Shown: in pieces, positions 1 to 9,937 of the stretch | Layout of the letters: every line of letters begins with the position of its first letter | How positions within the stretch are numbered: the stretch's first letter is position 1 | Assembly: GCF_050948215.1 (NCBI RefSeq) | Contig: NW_027488566.1 | Location: 1 to 64,000 of the forward strand | Length of the DNA stretch: 64,000 nt | Direction of reading: 5' to 3' | DNA from: Halictus rubicundus | Taxonomy: Eukaryota > Arthropoda > Insecta > Hymenoptera > Halictidae | Notes under the pieces: model-generated | Database searches by the model: none | Told to the model about the DNA's origin: nothing | The model's input: only the letters and a program-made list of their open reading frames with translations | Translations under genes and position numbers: made by a program

Positions 1-1270
1 AATAAGTGAGCTTGCAGCTCTCGGGGATGGTGATGGCCACTGCTCCCGTTCTGGGGATGCGTCCCAGGCCACCGTCCCTCCTGGCGGCGGGCTTCGCCGC
101 GCTCGCGCCGCCCTGCACTCGTGCGCCGCCCGCCGCCCTCGACTCCCTCGCAGCCTGCAGCCGTGAAGCGGCGACCGGTGGCGGAATGACAACGGCGGGC
201 ACCACCCTCACGTTGGACACGACCACCGGTCCAGTCCCCTTGGTGACACACGTCGCCGGCAGAGAAGCCACCGGCGTCGCCTCGCGCGCCGACTTACCTT
301 CCGCCCGGAGGGCCGGGGCCAACCCGGCCAGAATCATCCGGAACCGCTCCTCCATCCGGGCCTCTAGCTCCCGGTTCCTGGCCGTTATCAGCGCGCCGAC
401 CCGGAGAAGCAGGGCTTCGGAGTCAAAAACTCCCGCTCCCTCCCCCGACGACCCTATCGCCTCCGTTCCCCGCGTACGGACCCCCGCTGTCGAGGAGGCG
501 GGGGGCGCTTCCTCTATTGGCCCATGCCCCGCCCGGCGACCGCTGTCGGTATTCGCCCGCCGCCCAGCCTCCATTGACCGGAGCCTCGCCCGGAGGTCAC
601 CAGCCTCCTTCGCGAGGGCCGCGTTCTGCTCGCGGAGGCGGGCTACCTCCTGGCTCCGCTGCCACGCCATCCCGGTAAAGCACCGCTGCATCAGGGTGGT
701 GCAGTGGGCCCTGGCGTCTGCAGAACAATCCCGCAAGTCTTTAGCCAGATCCCCCTTGAGGCCCTTTGAGACGGTGGAGACTCTCTCCACCCTCAACATC
801 GCCTCCTCCACCTCCCCCACCAGCTGCGCCGTCGGCATCCTGCCACCCAGCTCGATGAGGTCATCGACCCTCCTCGTCTGACTCCTCTCGGCGCGGCCGC
901 CGAGAGCAAGATCCATGATGGGCGTCCCCGACGAGCCCTCCCCGGGGTCCGCCTGCGGCACCAACCCGCCGCGGGTGTGCTGCCCCCCCTCTAACCGGGC
1001 GCGCTTGGGGTCAGAGGCCCCAGATGTCGCGCCCCGCTTCTCCGCGCCCACGCGCGTCACCATCGACCCGACGGAGCTCGAGATGGAGATGATTGTTTCA
1101 TCCCCATCCGAGTCCTCGTCCGCGATGACCACGGCCGCGTCCTCCCCGGCAGTAACCGCTGCCATCCCCTCCCCGGCAGTGACCGCTGCCGTCTCTTCCC
1201 CCGCCGTCGCTGCTGCCGTATCGGCAGCCTCCCCCACAACATCGAGAATTTTTTCGTTATTTGTTTCCAT
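1..1270 (-). CDS. Gag-like ORF1 of an R1-clade (SART/TRAS-type) non-LTR retrotransposon, partial
   Basis: The minus strand is open from an ATG at 1270 to the left edge of the window, about 423 codons with no stop, so the gene is cut by the window. The protein begins METNNEK, then has an acidic Ala/Glu/Thr-rich stretch, a basic patch, and a coiled-coil-like region rich in Arg, Glu and Leu (around residues 200-330). At the edge it reaches the motif AVAITIPESCKLTY. The neighbouring copy has an equivalent motif (AVTVTVPEGSKASYEEA, about 6510-6560) just before its gag core and zinc knuckles. By family knowledge ORF1 binds the element RNA and directs it to the nucleus or telomere. The long plus-strand frames here are shadows of this GC-rich gene. 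No break is visible in the part present. Confidence 0.8.
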   Translation of the reverse strand, partial: METNNEKILDVVGEAADTAAATAGEETAAVTAGEGMAAVTAGEDAAVVIADEDSDGDETIISISSSVGSMVTRVGAEKRGATSGASDPKRARLEGGQHTRGGLVPQADPGEGSSGTPIMDLALGGRAERSQTRRVDDLIELGGRMPTAQLVGEVEEAMLRVERVSTVSKGLKGDLAKDLRDCSADARAHCTTLMQRCFTGMAWQRSQEVARLREQNAALAKEAGDLRARLRSMEAGRRANTDSGRRAGHGPIEEAPPASSTAGVRTRGTEAIGSSGEGAGVFDSEALLLRVGALITARNRELEARMEERFRMILAGLAPALRAEGKSAREATPVASLPATCVTKGTGPVVVSNVRVVPAVVIPPPVAASRLQAARESRAAGGARVQGGASAAKPAARRDGGLGRIPRTGAVAITIPESCKLTY

Positions 1271-1863
1271 TTCTGGTCCCACGAGATTGTCAGGAAAAAA
1301 CACGTCCGCCCGGGCAGAGCCTCCTTGCCTGGGTAAGGCTAATTTCCGCTGGAGTTCGCCAGGTATCCATACGTTGGTGCGCTAGTGGCTGATGTACCCC
1401 ACCAGCCACGCCCTGTAACAAGGGCGTACCCTCTCACCGCGCACCAAGCTGAGGGTTGGGGATTTTTATAGGGGTTATCATCCTCGCGGCCCGGCCGATT
1501 AAGGCAAGACCACCGTTCCGGTAAAACATGACCACCGGTTTACGGCAAGGGCCCTGCGGCGACCTCCCCGGTCGTTATCGCAGGACCCATTCCGCGGTTT
1601 TTATACCTCCATGTGAGCCTTACCGGCAAGGGGGGCCCTGCCAGGATCCGAAGATCCCGCCGGCATCGCCTCACACATCATTGGGACTACATCCCGCGGA
1701 ATACCCCTCGCTCCGTTTGCCACCCACAGTCTAAGACTGTGAGCTCCCAGGGACCACCACGAGGAGGTGGAGCGTAGAGGATTTAGGAACATGACCGCCA
1801 CCACTGTGGCATACCTAACAGTGGATCAGAGTCACCACTATTAAGCCCATATCCCCTCGGTCC
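1271..1863 (-). other. 5' leader of the left-most R1-clade element
   Basis: This stretch lies between the ORF1 start at 1270 and the telomere-like junction at 1864-1870. It is closely similar to 17920-18519, which precedes another ORF1 start, so it is read as the element's 5' untranslated leader. The shared 5' end reads GGGGACCGAGGGGATATGGG on the minus strand in both copies. It contains no convincing coding sequence. Confidence 0.65.
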
Positions 1864-1870
1864 CCAACCC
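1864..1870 (-). repeat. Degenerate telomere-like junction between two R1-clade elements
   Basis: On the minus strand the poly-A of the element at 1871-7336 is followed by GGGTTGG and then the 5' end of the next element. At the same relative place at 18520-18534 there are two TTAGGG units, so this is probably a reduced or mutated copy of that junction. Confidence 0.5.
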
Positions 1871-2418
1871 TTTTTTTTTTTTTTTTATCGTGAGGAAATG
1901 TTTTATACATACCCCGACTCCCTGGGGGAAGCCGGGGTTATGTGGGATTCTCCCCGGAGGATGAACCCCCGGAGACTACCCACTAAAACCTCACGCCCAC
2001 CTAAGCTACATGGGAGGTGCCTGGATCACGCGAGTACTCAACAGGACACCTCCCAGCTATCATCATGCCCCGGGGGAGGGGTTAGCCTCCCCCACTGCCT
2101 ACGCTATAAGACCTCGGGCGGAGGGACCCGCCCGGTGTCCCCATCCCTGGAGCCTTCGGATTGAGCTTCCCGAGCCCCAGCTCGGTCCACCCACAGCTCC
2201 CGGAGTCTTCGTGCCCCGCTCGGAGCCGGTGTCCCGAAGGAACCAGCCCCGGCCGAGGCAAGAAGACGCCGCCACCGGAAGGAAGGGCCGTCGGAGGCGC
2301 GATCCGGCACGGCCCGACCCTTCCTCACCCAAATCCCCCCACGAATCCCCCTCCCCTTAGGGAGGGACGGACCGACACCCCCCCAAACCAGGAAATTAAC
2401 CCGGGGGGTGTCGTCCTA
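1871..2418 (-). other. 3' UTR and poly-A tail of the R1-clade element
   Basis: This GC-rich 3' UTR follows the ORF2 stop and ends in poly-A. About 530 bp of it recur at 18562-19150 and 19209-19740. It has several C-run and G-run blocks, such as the paired runs of C and G at 2441-2452 and 2499-2518, that could fold strongly. No gene is seen. Confidence 0.7.
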
Positions 2419-4497
2419 TCACGGAGGAGCTATGCTCCCCCCCGGGGGCCCGGGACAACTCACACCCCGGGCCCCCAAGTTCACCGCCCCCAGTTGTGGG
2501 GGCGTAACAGGGCGCGGGGAAACTCCCCGCGCCAAACCCACTCCGCCCCCCACCACCGGGGGCACACGTTGACGCGGGGGAGACCACCGCGCCCTCCCTA
2601 CCCTCTCCGCCCCCCTCCTGGGGGGCATACGTTGGCGCGGGGGGGACCCCCGCGCCCTCCCTACCCTCTCCGCCACCCTCCTGGGGGGCACACGTCGGCG
2701 CGGGGGTCGTCCCCGCGCCCAAATACTCCTCGCGGAGGCCGGGTCCCGTTCCCGGGCCCGCTCGGCGGCCTCCTTCTGCTTGATAACATCATCGCAGAAG
2801 GAGGCCACCGCCTTCCACGACCTCACGCTGTCGACCATGTGGTCGACCACGGTCGACAGCGAGAGGTCCCACCCTTCCACCGCGGCTCTAAGGACACGGC
2901 GCGGCTCAGTCCAAGCTGGGCACTCCTCCAGAGTGTGCCGCGCCGTGTCGACATCTTCGCCGCAGTGGTGGCACCGCGCAGTCGGCTCCCGCCCCATTCT
3001 ATGCAGGTACTCTCCGAAGCAACCGTGGCCGGAGAGCACCTGCGTGAGGCGGAAGGTCAACCTTCCCCGCCTCCTGCACCATATATAAAATATGGGCAGG
3101 AGAGCCCGGACAATCGGACGTGTGGAGGGCGTTAGCAGCGCGGAAGGAGCGGGCGATGTGGTATAGCTTCGCCCGCTCCCCCCCCCCACCACAGTGAAGG
3201 GTGGAATCACGGTGAGGAGTCCCGCCGCCTCGGTGGAGATGGTGCGGTACCCCCGTATGACCCGCAAGGCCAGCCGCCGCCGCACTCTTTCAAAGAGCTT
3301 GCGGCTGGGCGTGCTGGCCTCGAGCGAGCGGTGCCATACGGGGGCCCCATACAGGGCTATAGACCGCACCACCTCCACATAGAGGCGGCGTACTTTCAAA
3401 TCCGGCCCCCCGACATTCGGCAGCAGCCGCGCCAATGCGGCTGCCGTCCTCTCTAGTCGGGGGGCGAGGAGCTCGAAGTGTCCATCGAATCGCCAGCGGC
3501 CGTCTATGATCAGGCCCAGGTACCTCATCCTGGGCCCGATCGCGACGGAGGTTTCAGCGACGCGAATCCGGAGATCTTGACCGCGGGGTAGCCGCCACAC
3601 CCGAGGCGAATACAACCAAATCGCCTCGGTTTTTGTGGCGGCCACGGTCAACCCCATTCTCCGGATTCGCCCGACCACGCAGTCCAGGGCGGCCTCCCCG
3701 AGGTGCCTGGTACTCCTCCAATCCTTCCCCTCGGCATAAACCAGGGTGTCATCTGCATAGCAGATGACACCCGTATCCGGGGGGAGGACAACCCGCAGCA
3801 CCGCGTCGTACGCCAAGTTCCACAGGAGCGGTCCGAGGACCGAACCCTGTGGAACGCCGCGGTGCGTCTCCCTCGAGTGCACAATGCCATACCGGCCGGT
3901 AAATACCACCTCTCTGTCGCGGAGATAGTCGCCGACCACCTCCCGGAGATAAGGGGGCACCTGGAAATAGTCCAGCGCCCCCATTATCTCCGACCAGGGC
4001 AGGGCGTTGAAAGCGTTGGAGATGTCCAACGACACCGCAATCAACACCCTGCCCCGAGCGACAGCCTGTTCACGGAGGAGGCGCAGACGCTCCAGGGCGT
4101 CTATGGTGGAGCGCCCCCTCCGGAATCCATACTGGCTGTCGCTCAGGTCGGGACCACCCCGCGACAGGTGCTCGACGAGGCGGGCGGCAATTATCCTTTC
4201 GAATGGCTTGCCCGCCTCGTCGAGTAAACAAACCGGCCGGTAGGCAGAGGGAGACTCTGCGGGTTTCCCCTCCTTTTGGAGGAGAACCAGGCACGCTTCT
4301 TTCCATGCCGTGGGGAAGACTCCCTGGCGCAGGCTCGCGTCCATGACGCTCCTGAACGCCGGGGCGAGGACCTCCATAGCTAAGGCCATTATACCACCGG
4401 GAACCCCATCGGGGCCAGGGGCCTTCTTGCCCCTGGCCCGGAGTTCCCGGACGGCCCGGTACAGCTCCCACTCGGTGACAGCTTCCCAGCTTCCCAC
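2419..4497 (-). pseudogene. ORF2 reverse transcriptase half of the R1-clade element
   Basis: This 692-codon open frame encodes the reverse transcriptase. Visible motifs in order are KKAPGPDGVPGGIM near the start, GFRRGRSTIDALERL, the catalytic segment VSLDISNAFNALPW, GVPQGSVLGPLLWN, and the active site CYADDTLVYAEG. The C-terminal part has LSGHGCFGEYLHRMG followed by a Cys/His cluster (CHHCGEDVDTARHTLEECPAW, split here as CHHC, H and C) typical of R1 elements. It is separated from the endonuclease half by a frameshift near 4490. There the 8-bp unit GGGAAGCT occurs twice in tandem, and removing one unit would put the halves in frame. The last 100 or so residues are Arg/Pro-rich and lie over an imperfect tandem repeat (2540-2720). 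By family knowledge the protein copies element RNA at the nicked target. Confidence 0.9.
2536..2722. repeat. GC-rich imperfect tandem repeat inside the ORF2 3' end
   Basis: A unit of about 62 bp (CGCGCCCTCCCTACCCTCTC followed by CGCCCCCCTCCTGG and a GCGCGGGGG block) is repeated roughly three times. It makes the ORF2 C-terminus a repeated Arg/Pro-rich tail. No gap in the reading frame results, and the function is unknown. Confidence 0.6.
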
Positions 4498-5726
4498 TCA
4501 CTGAGGGGGAAGAGGGTATCCACTACGCGCCCCAGAAGTTCCGGGTCTAACCGCACCGTGACCGGGGACGCCCAGGGGCGGAGCTTACCAAGCACCGCCT
4601 TATACGGGCGTCCCCACGGATCCTCACGGAGGGTGAGCAGGAGCTCATCCCAGGCCTTGGCCTTAGCAGTGGCAATCGCACGCTTGAGGGCCACGGCCGC
4701 CGATCTGTACTCACTGTACAGGTTGGCGACCCTCGGCTCCGCGTCGCCGCCCAGGAAATGGCGGCGACGGGCGCGGGTGTACTGGCGGCGGGCTCGGCCG
4801 GCCGAACTGCGAAGTTCGGCCAGCTCCCCCGACCACCAGTAAACTGATCTTCTCGGGGGTTGAGCTCGGACCCGGGGCATCGCCGCGTCACAGATCATCT
4901 GCAACGTGCCCCGGATCCAAGCCGCCCCCTCGTCTGCCTCGCGCTCCCTGGCCGAAGGCCAGGCGGAGCCGATACTCACGGCCCTCAGGAGGTCCCCGTC
5001 CAGTCGTTTCAGCGCCCATCTGGGCGCTGACGGGGTGCCACGTCGGAGGAGCGTGTCCAATGCCGAGTCCGAGACCACAGCCACGTCCATCAGGACGTAG
5101 CTGTGGTCCGACAAGGTCTCTCCATTCCAGACCCGCCAATTGGACAGACGGCATGAGGCGGCGGCCGTCGCGAACGACACGTCCACAATCGACCAGCCGT
5201 TCCACCTCACGCACGTAGGCACGGAGCCCCGGTTTAACAACCGGTGCTCCATCCCCTCCGCCCAGTCTTCCAGGACTCCGCCTCGGGCGTTGGTCCCGGG
5301 GTTACCCCAGGTGGAGGACCTCGCATTGAGGTCCCCCAGGACCAACACTGGACCGGCTATATACGGGGCTATCATAAGCCCCAGCCGGTCCAGGAACATC
5401 CCTAATTCGGCGGAGTCATAACTGATTGAGCTGTAGCACCCCACGACCAGAAATCTTCCCCACTTTACCATAACCATCCCCCTGCCCCGTTCGACCACGG
5501 AGCAGGGGGGCACAGTCGCCGAGTGGCGACGTCACCATATAGCCACGGAGCCGTCATCGTCCCCGGACCAGTGTGGGTGGTCCGGGACCCTGTACGGCTC
5601 CGTGGCGACGGCCAGGCCAACCCCCCACTCCTCCAGGCACTGATCCATTACGTCCTGTGCCTGGCGGCAGTGGTTGAGGTTGGCCTGGAGTACCGGGAGA
5701 GGGGACCAGCGCGGAATATGGGCCAT
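4490..5726 (-). pseudogene. ORF2 APE-type endonuclease half of the R1-clade element
   Basis: ORF2 starts at the ATG at 5726-5724, which overlaps the gag stop codon (TAATG). The N-terminus carries VLQANLNHCRQAQDVM, the usual start of R1-clade endonucleases. An in-frame TGA at about 5529-5531 interrupts the frame after DGSVAIW, and the same frame resumes with no shift. Downstream are the endonuclease motifs GDLNARSSTWGNPGTNARGG and NGETLSDHSYVLMDV, which supply the catalytic Asp, Asn and His. The frame is lost near 4490 at an 8-bp tandem duplication before the reverse transcriptase. By family knowledge this domain nicks the target, here probably the TTAGGG repeat. Two lesions make this copy inactive unless the stop is suppressed. 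Confidence 0.88.
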
Positions 5727-5728
5727 TA
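5724..5728 (-). promoter_or_regulatory. TAATG stop-start junction between ORF1 and ORF2
   Basis: On the minus strand the ORF1 frame ends GCC AAT TAA, and the ORF2 ATG begins at the last A of that stop (T-A-A-T-G). This matches the UAAUG overlap known from silkworm SART1, where ORF2 is made by translational coupling. The overlap is seen directly. The mechanism is inferred from SART1. Confidence 0.8.
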
Positions 5729-7336
5729 ATTGGCCTTCGCGCTGGTCCCCTCCTTTGCCGCCGGTGCGGGTGGCGGGGGGTTATTTCCCCCCGTCCCGCT
5801 GGGGCCCGCCTCCACCTCCATCGACTCCCCCTCCCTAGGGGTTGGGGGAGTGGCCGACTTTCCCCCCGGTATTTCCGGGGTTTGGGGGGGGGCGCCACAC
5901 CGCCGGCCACCTTTACCTTCTTCTTGCCCTTTGGCGGCGGGGAGCACGCCTTGCTCCCCGCCTTGTGGCCCGCCGGCCTTCCCAAGGCCGCGCAGACTAC
6001 GCAATGGGGCGGACTCTTGCAGTGCACCGCTGCCGCACGTGGCCAAGGGCCAGGCAGCGGAAACACTGCATTGGCCGTGGTGCCAGCACAACCACCTGGG
6101 CGGTGGACCACCCCACGCGAATCCTCCCGGCCTTCTGAATGGCCAAGGCCGCCACAGCCGGGCACTGCACCCATACTGTGCCGAGTCCGTTGGGCGGGAC
6201 TTTGAGTTCCCCCACCCTGACCGACTCGGCGGTACAGCCCCCGGCCTTCGCCACCGCTTCCGTCACCTCCCGGGGGGTAACCGAGACCTCCAGGCCCGTC
6301 AGGCGGAATTCCGCCTTCTTGACGGGCTTTAACACCCTTACATCCATCCCCCCCAGGACGGCGGCCATCTTGGCGGCCAAGGCGTCAGCCTTGGGCCCCC
6401 CGTCGGCACCGGGGACCTTTAATAATAAGGCCCCCGGTTACCGCCCGCTTCCAATTGAGGGCCCCAATGCCCAGGGCGTCGAGATCGACGCCCTGGCGGG
6501 CCCTCCTAATGGCCTCCTCATATGAGGCTTTGCTCCCCTCCGGCACGGTGACGGTCACCGCGGCCGATCGGGGGGGGGGGGGGGAGCCTTCACCTTGGCC
6601 GCTACCTTACCCCTCTTGGGGGCGGGGGCAGCGGCCTTCCTAGGCATAGCGGCGCCGGCCGAGACGGCTGCCGCTACTTGGGCCGCAGCCTTAGCCGCGG
6701 CCTTGGCCGCGGAGATGGCCCGCCTCCCGACCACCTCCGCCCAAGTCCCCGGCTTAGCCGGGGTACCCGGTGCAGGCGCAGGGGACGGGGCCGGGCGGGC
6801 GACCGAAGGCTGGGGAGCCCCTTCTTCTTCTTCTTCTTCTTCTTCCCTGCCCCTCCCTTCACCGGGGCAGGGGCAGGGGCAGGGGCAGGCGTCGGCGGAG
6901 CAGGCGCAGGGGCGGGCCGCGGCGGCGCCGGAGGTGCCGGCGGCGGCGGCCGGGGGTGCCCACGGGCACCATGCCCGGTCACCCGGCGCAGCTCCCTCCG
7001 CATTTCTTCGCGGAGGGATCTGAGGCCCTCCTCCATGAGGGCCCGCATCTGGGCCATAAGGTCCAGCTGCGTCGCCGGTGTCGCGGTGACTTCGCCGACC
7101 TCCGGGGTGGAGACTTGCGGCAGGGGGGGAGCGTCCCGCAACCGCTTCATCACCATCAGTTCCCCCCTGATGGCCCGAAGCGAGTCGCGGGTCTCCAGCA
7201 GCTCCCTCCTGAGAGCCGCATTCTCCAGCCGCAGTGCGGCGTCCCCAGCGTCCGCCTGGGAGACAGGAGCGCGGGAGTCGGCAGGGGGTCCAACCTGGAC
7301 GCCCCTGCGTTCCAACTCCCTCACTGCCGCCTTAGG
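5726..7336 (-). pseudogene. ORF1 (gag) of the R1-clade element, frameshifted and 5'-truncated
   Basis: Coding similarity is carried by several frames. 7324-6840 has a coiled-coil region ending in a Lys run encoded by the AAG repeat. 6800-6590 is an Ala/Lys-rich stretch. 6560-6430 has AVTVTVPEGSKASYEEA. 6410-5997 has the gag core and the first zinc knuckle (CFRCLALGHVRQRC). Then come a second knuckle in another frame (CVVCAALGRPAGHKAGSKAC) and a tail ending TSAKAN before the TAA at 5728-5726. The breaks fall at or near the AAG repeat (6824-6850), a G run at 6571-6583, an A run near 6423 and about 6000, where a middle knuckle seems lost. Some homopolymer breaks could be assembly errors. Confidence 0.8.
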
Positions 7337-7685
7337 GTCTATTCATACTTATCGGGTATGTTAACCGAAATTTTGCCGCCGTCGTTCCGGCGTAGGACCA
7401 ATCCCACCGTCCGCCGTTGCCAGGCGGCTGAGCAAGCGACTGATCATTACCAGATGGCCTTTCGAGAGCGCGTTGACAGTTCCGTGCTGTGCGTGGCACA
7501 AAAAATAAAAGGTTTTCGGGGCTCTACAGCTCCTTAGGTAAACTATCGGTATCTCTCTTCCACAACATTATGGAGATAGGAATCGTTCCTGCCTCTTCGT
7601 GAAACAGCATCACACATCCTTATATATTAACCTAAATTACACATACATATATTGTTAAAACGAGAATAGTTGTCTCTTTTTAAGG
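7337..7685. other. Unassigned spacer upstream of the R1-clade element
   Basis: There is no convincing gene. The first 30 bp (7331-7352) resemble the antisense of the gag fragment near 17455-17475, so the boundary may be a small inverted junction. The rest is not recognised. Confidence 0.4.
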
Positions 7686-8285
7686 AAGTATTCACATTAG
7701 GAAGGGACCATGTCTCGAATTTTGATGACATTGAAATATGTTGTGGTCCAAGTGACAGTGGAAGGAATCCGAAACAATTACATGATAATTTGTAGAATAA
7801 GAAGAATTAATTCCACATAAATTGCATCGCTTTGTCTTACGACACGAAAAAATGTATGTGGAAACTTCTAAATTCTTGTCCATAATGATCTAAAAATGAT
7901 TAGATGCATGGTTCCCTGACAGGAATGCGATGGCGTATCTATATCTTGTCCAATGAGACGAGACAGTAGACGTAAACATAGCCACTCGAGTGCGACAGAG
8001 TTGAAGTTACTCTTACAAGATAATTAGCAAAGGACGCACGCTGGGTGCTTCACTGTCTCGGTCTCGTTGGACAGAGCATAGGTACGAATGCGCGGCTGAT
8101 TGGATCAGAGTGCAAGGGACAGGCCTCGTTTCACACGTATTTTCGGCTACAGTCGACATATTGGCTACAGCGGCCACACATACTATGTAGCGTGTGACGT
8201 CGGAGCCAAAACACTGGGACTACAGGCACGGCTGAGATGGGCATAGGCGGACTTAACGATAGACCCCCCAAAAATGGTGACACTA
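7686..8285. repeat. Satellite block C, left copy
   Basis: About 570 bp of this block match 16140-16600 in the same orientation, including the landmarks TTGCATCGCTTTGTCTTACG and TAGACCCCCCAAAAATGGTG. It breaks off at about 8285, where the Pao-derived block begins, and the satellite picks up again near 15640. The block has no long open frame, so it is treated as satellite-like DNA. Confidence 0.7.
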
Positions 8286-8326
8286 TCCACTATCCTGCGA
8301 TGAAATCCAAATATTTTTAATATTCT

Positions 8327-9592
8327 TCATATTGCGGCAGGAGGGTGGCCTGATAAATAAGGCCACCCGGGTCCTCGCCCCCACAGTTCGACGCTTGGAA
8401 GCTTCGAGTTACATCCAGTAGGTCGAGCACCGAAATCCAGCAGGTCGAGCACTGCGTGGGCCTGCTCGACGAGTCGAGCCGACAGGAAGGCGGTGCAGAG
8501 CTCCAGTCTGGGCCGCGAGGCTCGTTTAAGAGTCGCCACCCTGGATTCGGTGACGATTGGTGAGAGGATAGCCGATCCCTCGTCGTTGAGGGTGCGAGAG
8601 TACTCCCCGGCGGAGTAGGCACTCTCCGGTGCGTCTGCGCCTCCGTGGATATCGGGAGCCTGGTTGGGCCCACTGAGGTCGAGCCATCGAGGAAGGCGAA
8701 CTGGTTGCCGTGCAGGCAATTGCTGCTGGACCCTCTGCTCGATAAGTTCCTCATGGTTGCGTAGAGGTGCATCCCAGTCGATCGGGAGGACCCACTGCGA
8801 TGCCCTGAGAACCTTGGCGATGATCGTAAAGGGAGCCAACAAGCCAAGCGGTTCGAAAAGTTGCGCCGTTCCGTTGAGCACAGCTCGCTTGGCGCAGCCA
8901 GTGTTCCGGGTCGACGTGAACGCGGAGACCTGAAAGCAGTCAGAGGAAGGGAGACAGCGGATACCTAGCGCGCGGTGCGACGGAGGCGAGTCCCATTCGG
9001 CGATTTCCTTCGGCTCGTCGTTGGAGGGTTCTTCCAGGAGTTCCCGAGCGTTGTCTGCCCACTTCCGAAGAGGAATTCCGCCCGCCATGAGGAGCTCTCG
9101 AAGTTCCTGCTGGTTCAGCCGAGCCTCTGGAAGGGAGTCAGCTCCGGTGAGGACATCGTCCATCCAGATGTCCTTCAGAACGACCTGGGAACCACGTGGG
9201 TACCGCTGCTCTTCCTGCTGAGCAAGTGGATGGCAATTCTCGAAGAGACCTTCCACTTCGTCGCAAACGACAGGGAAGTTCTCGGCAGTCGTCGCGATGT
9301 CCTTCAGAAGGGAGGCGGCGCTGCCCTTCACGCCAGCCTTGGTGTAATGGATACGTTCTACCGGCGAGAGAGACGTGTCCTCGGTACTGAGCGACGTACC
9401 CACATCGCGAAACGAGGGCGAGTCCTTGTACTGACCGTCGAATGTCGAAAGAGCCATCTTAGGCAACACTGCGAGTGACCTTGGGGAGCTCGCCTCGGCG
9501 GCCGTTGCGTTCGGATTTGAAGCTTCATTAACGGTAGAGGAGGCCTGGAGTTCCGAGATCATGTCTAGCAGCAGTCCGGACTGTACGATAAA
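8327..9592 (-). pseudogene. Deleted gag-pol of the Pao element (gag fused to RT C-terminus)
   Basis: The open frame runs from gag sequence (LPKMALSTFDGQYKDSPSF) straight into the reverse transcriptase active-site region (DIWMDDVLTGADSLPEAR). The join is near the motif FENC, where the full-length element has roughly 1.9 kb more. A second deletion joins the RNase H region (VLDLLDFG) to the segment LWGRGPGWPYLSGHP. Despite both deletions the frame stays open for 411 codons. A TAG at 9592-9594 replaces a Gln codon of the intact element and separates this part from the gag N-terminus. The join lacks the first half of the RT palm, so it cannot be an active polymerase. Confidence 0.85.
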
Positions 9593-9598
9593 AACCTG

Positions 9599-9841
9599 CT
9601 ACACATCGTCGTATTCGTCTGCCTTGAGGTATGGATCTTCCCTCATTTTAGGGTCCGTCTCCGCAGCGGTTCTCAAGGCAGCATCTCCTTCACGATAGTC
9701 AGCCCACAGCTCTTGCAGCGTCTCAAGGCCAGCTTGCAGCACTCCCATCGAGCTGTTGGCCTTTCCTCGTTTCTTGAGGCTCACTACTAGTCGGGAGATC
9801 CGTTGGCCGATGATCCGTTGATTTCCCACAAGGTCAGCCAT
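9599..9841 (-). pseudogene. Pao gag N-terminus
   Basis: The start ATG is at 9841, and the first residues are MADLVGNQRIIGQRISRLVV, almost the same as those at 36215 in the intact element. The frame ends in a TAG after DEYDDV, where the intact copy reads on. It lies just inside the LTR and primer-binding site. Confidence 0.8.
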
Positions 9842-9914
9842 TGTTTGGTTCACTAATTCAAACTACACCAAGGTCACGAGGTATTAACAGTTAACTTTCA
9901 GTGGACTGCAGCAC

Positions 9915-9937
9915 TGAATCCGGGTCGAAGGACCAAA
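9915..9937 (-). promoter_or_regulatory. Primer-binding site of the Pao element (tRNA-Tyr-like)
   Basis: Right after the LTR end, the minus strand reads TTTGGTCCTTCGACCCGGATTC. Apart from one changed base this matches TGGTCCTTCGAGCCGGATTC at 36118-36140, which is complementary to the 3' end of insect tRNA-Tyr as I remember it (ending GGCTCGAAGGACCA). Confidence 0.6.

Larger units (their letters stand above)
1871..7336 (-). mobile_element. R1-clade non-LTR retrotransposon (SART-like), 5'-truncated and mutated
   Basis: Read on the minus strand the order is gag (7336-5726), ORF2 with endonuclease and reverse transcriptase (5726-2419), a 3' UTR and a 16-nt poly-A tail (plus-strand T run 1871-1886). 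The 5' end is missing: the gag frame opens only after a TGA just upstream of 7336, and the N-terminal third seen in the left-most copy is absent. The 3' end, ending TCACGAT before the poly-A, is shared with the short copies ending at 18562 and 19209. The R1 clade is inferred from the APE-type endonuclease motifs, the YADD reverse transcriptase and the C-terminal Cys/His motif after the LTGHG segment. Confidence 0.88.

Noticed and set aside
6..1385. Plus-strand frames in the first 1.4 kb
   Set aside because: They are shadows of the GC-rich minus-strand gag, which has the family motif AVAITIPESCKLTY and a proper start.
2161..3135. Plus-strand Pro-rich protein
   Set aside because: It lies opposite the 3' end of the R1-clade ORF2, which has clear reverse transcriptase motifs, and over a GC-rich tandem repeat.
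6678..7537. Plus-strand frames rich in Ser, Arg and Pro opposite the R1 gag
   Set aside because: They overlap the gag coiled coil on the other strand and have no domain. High GC explains the lack of stops.
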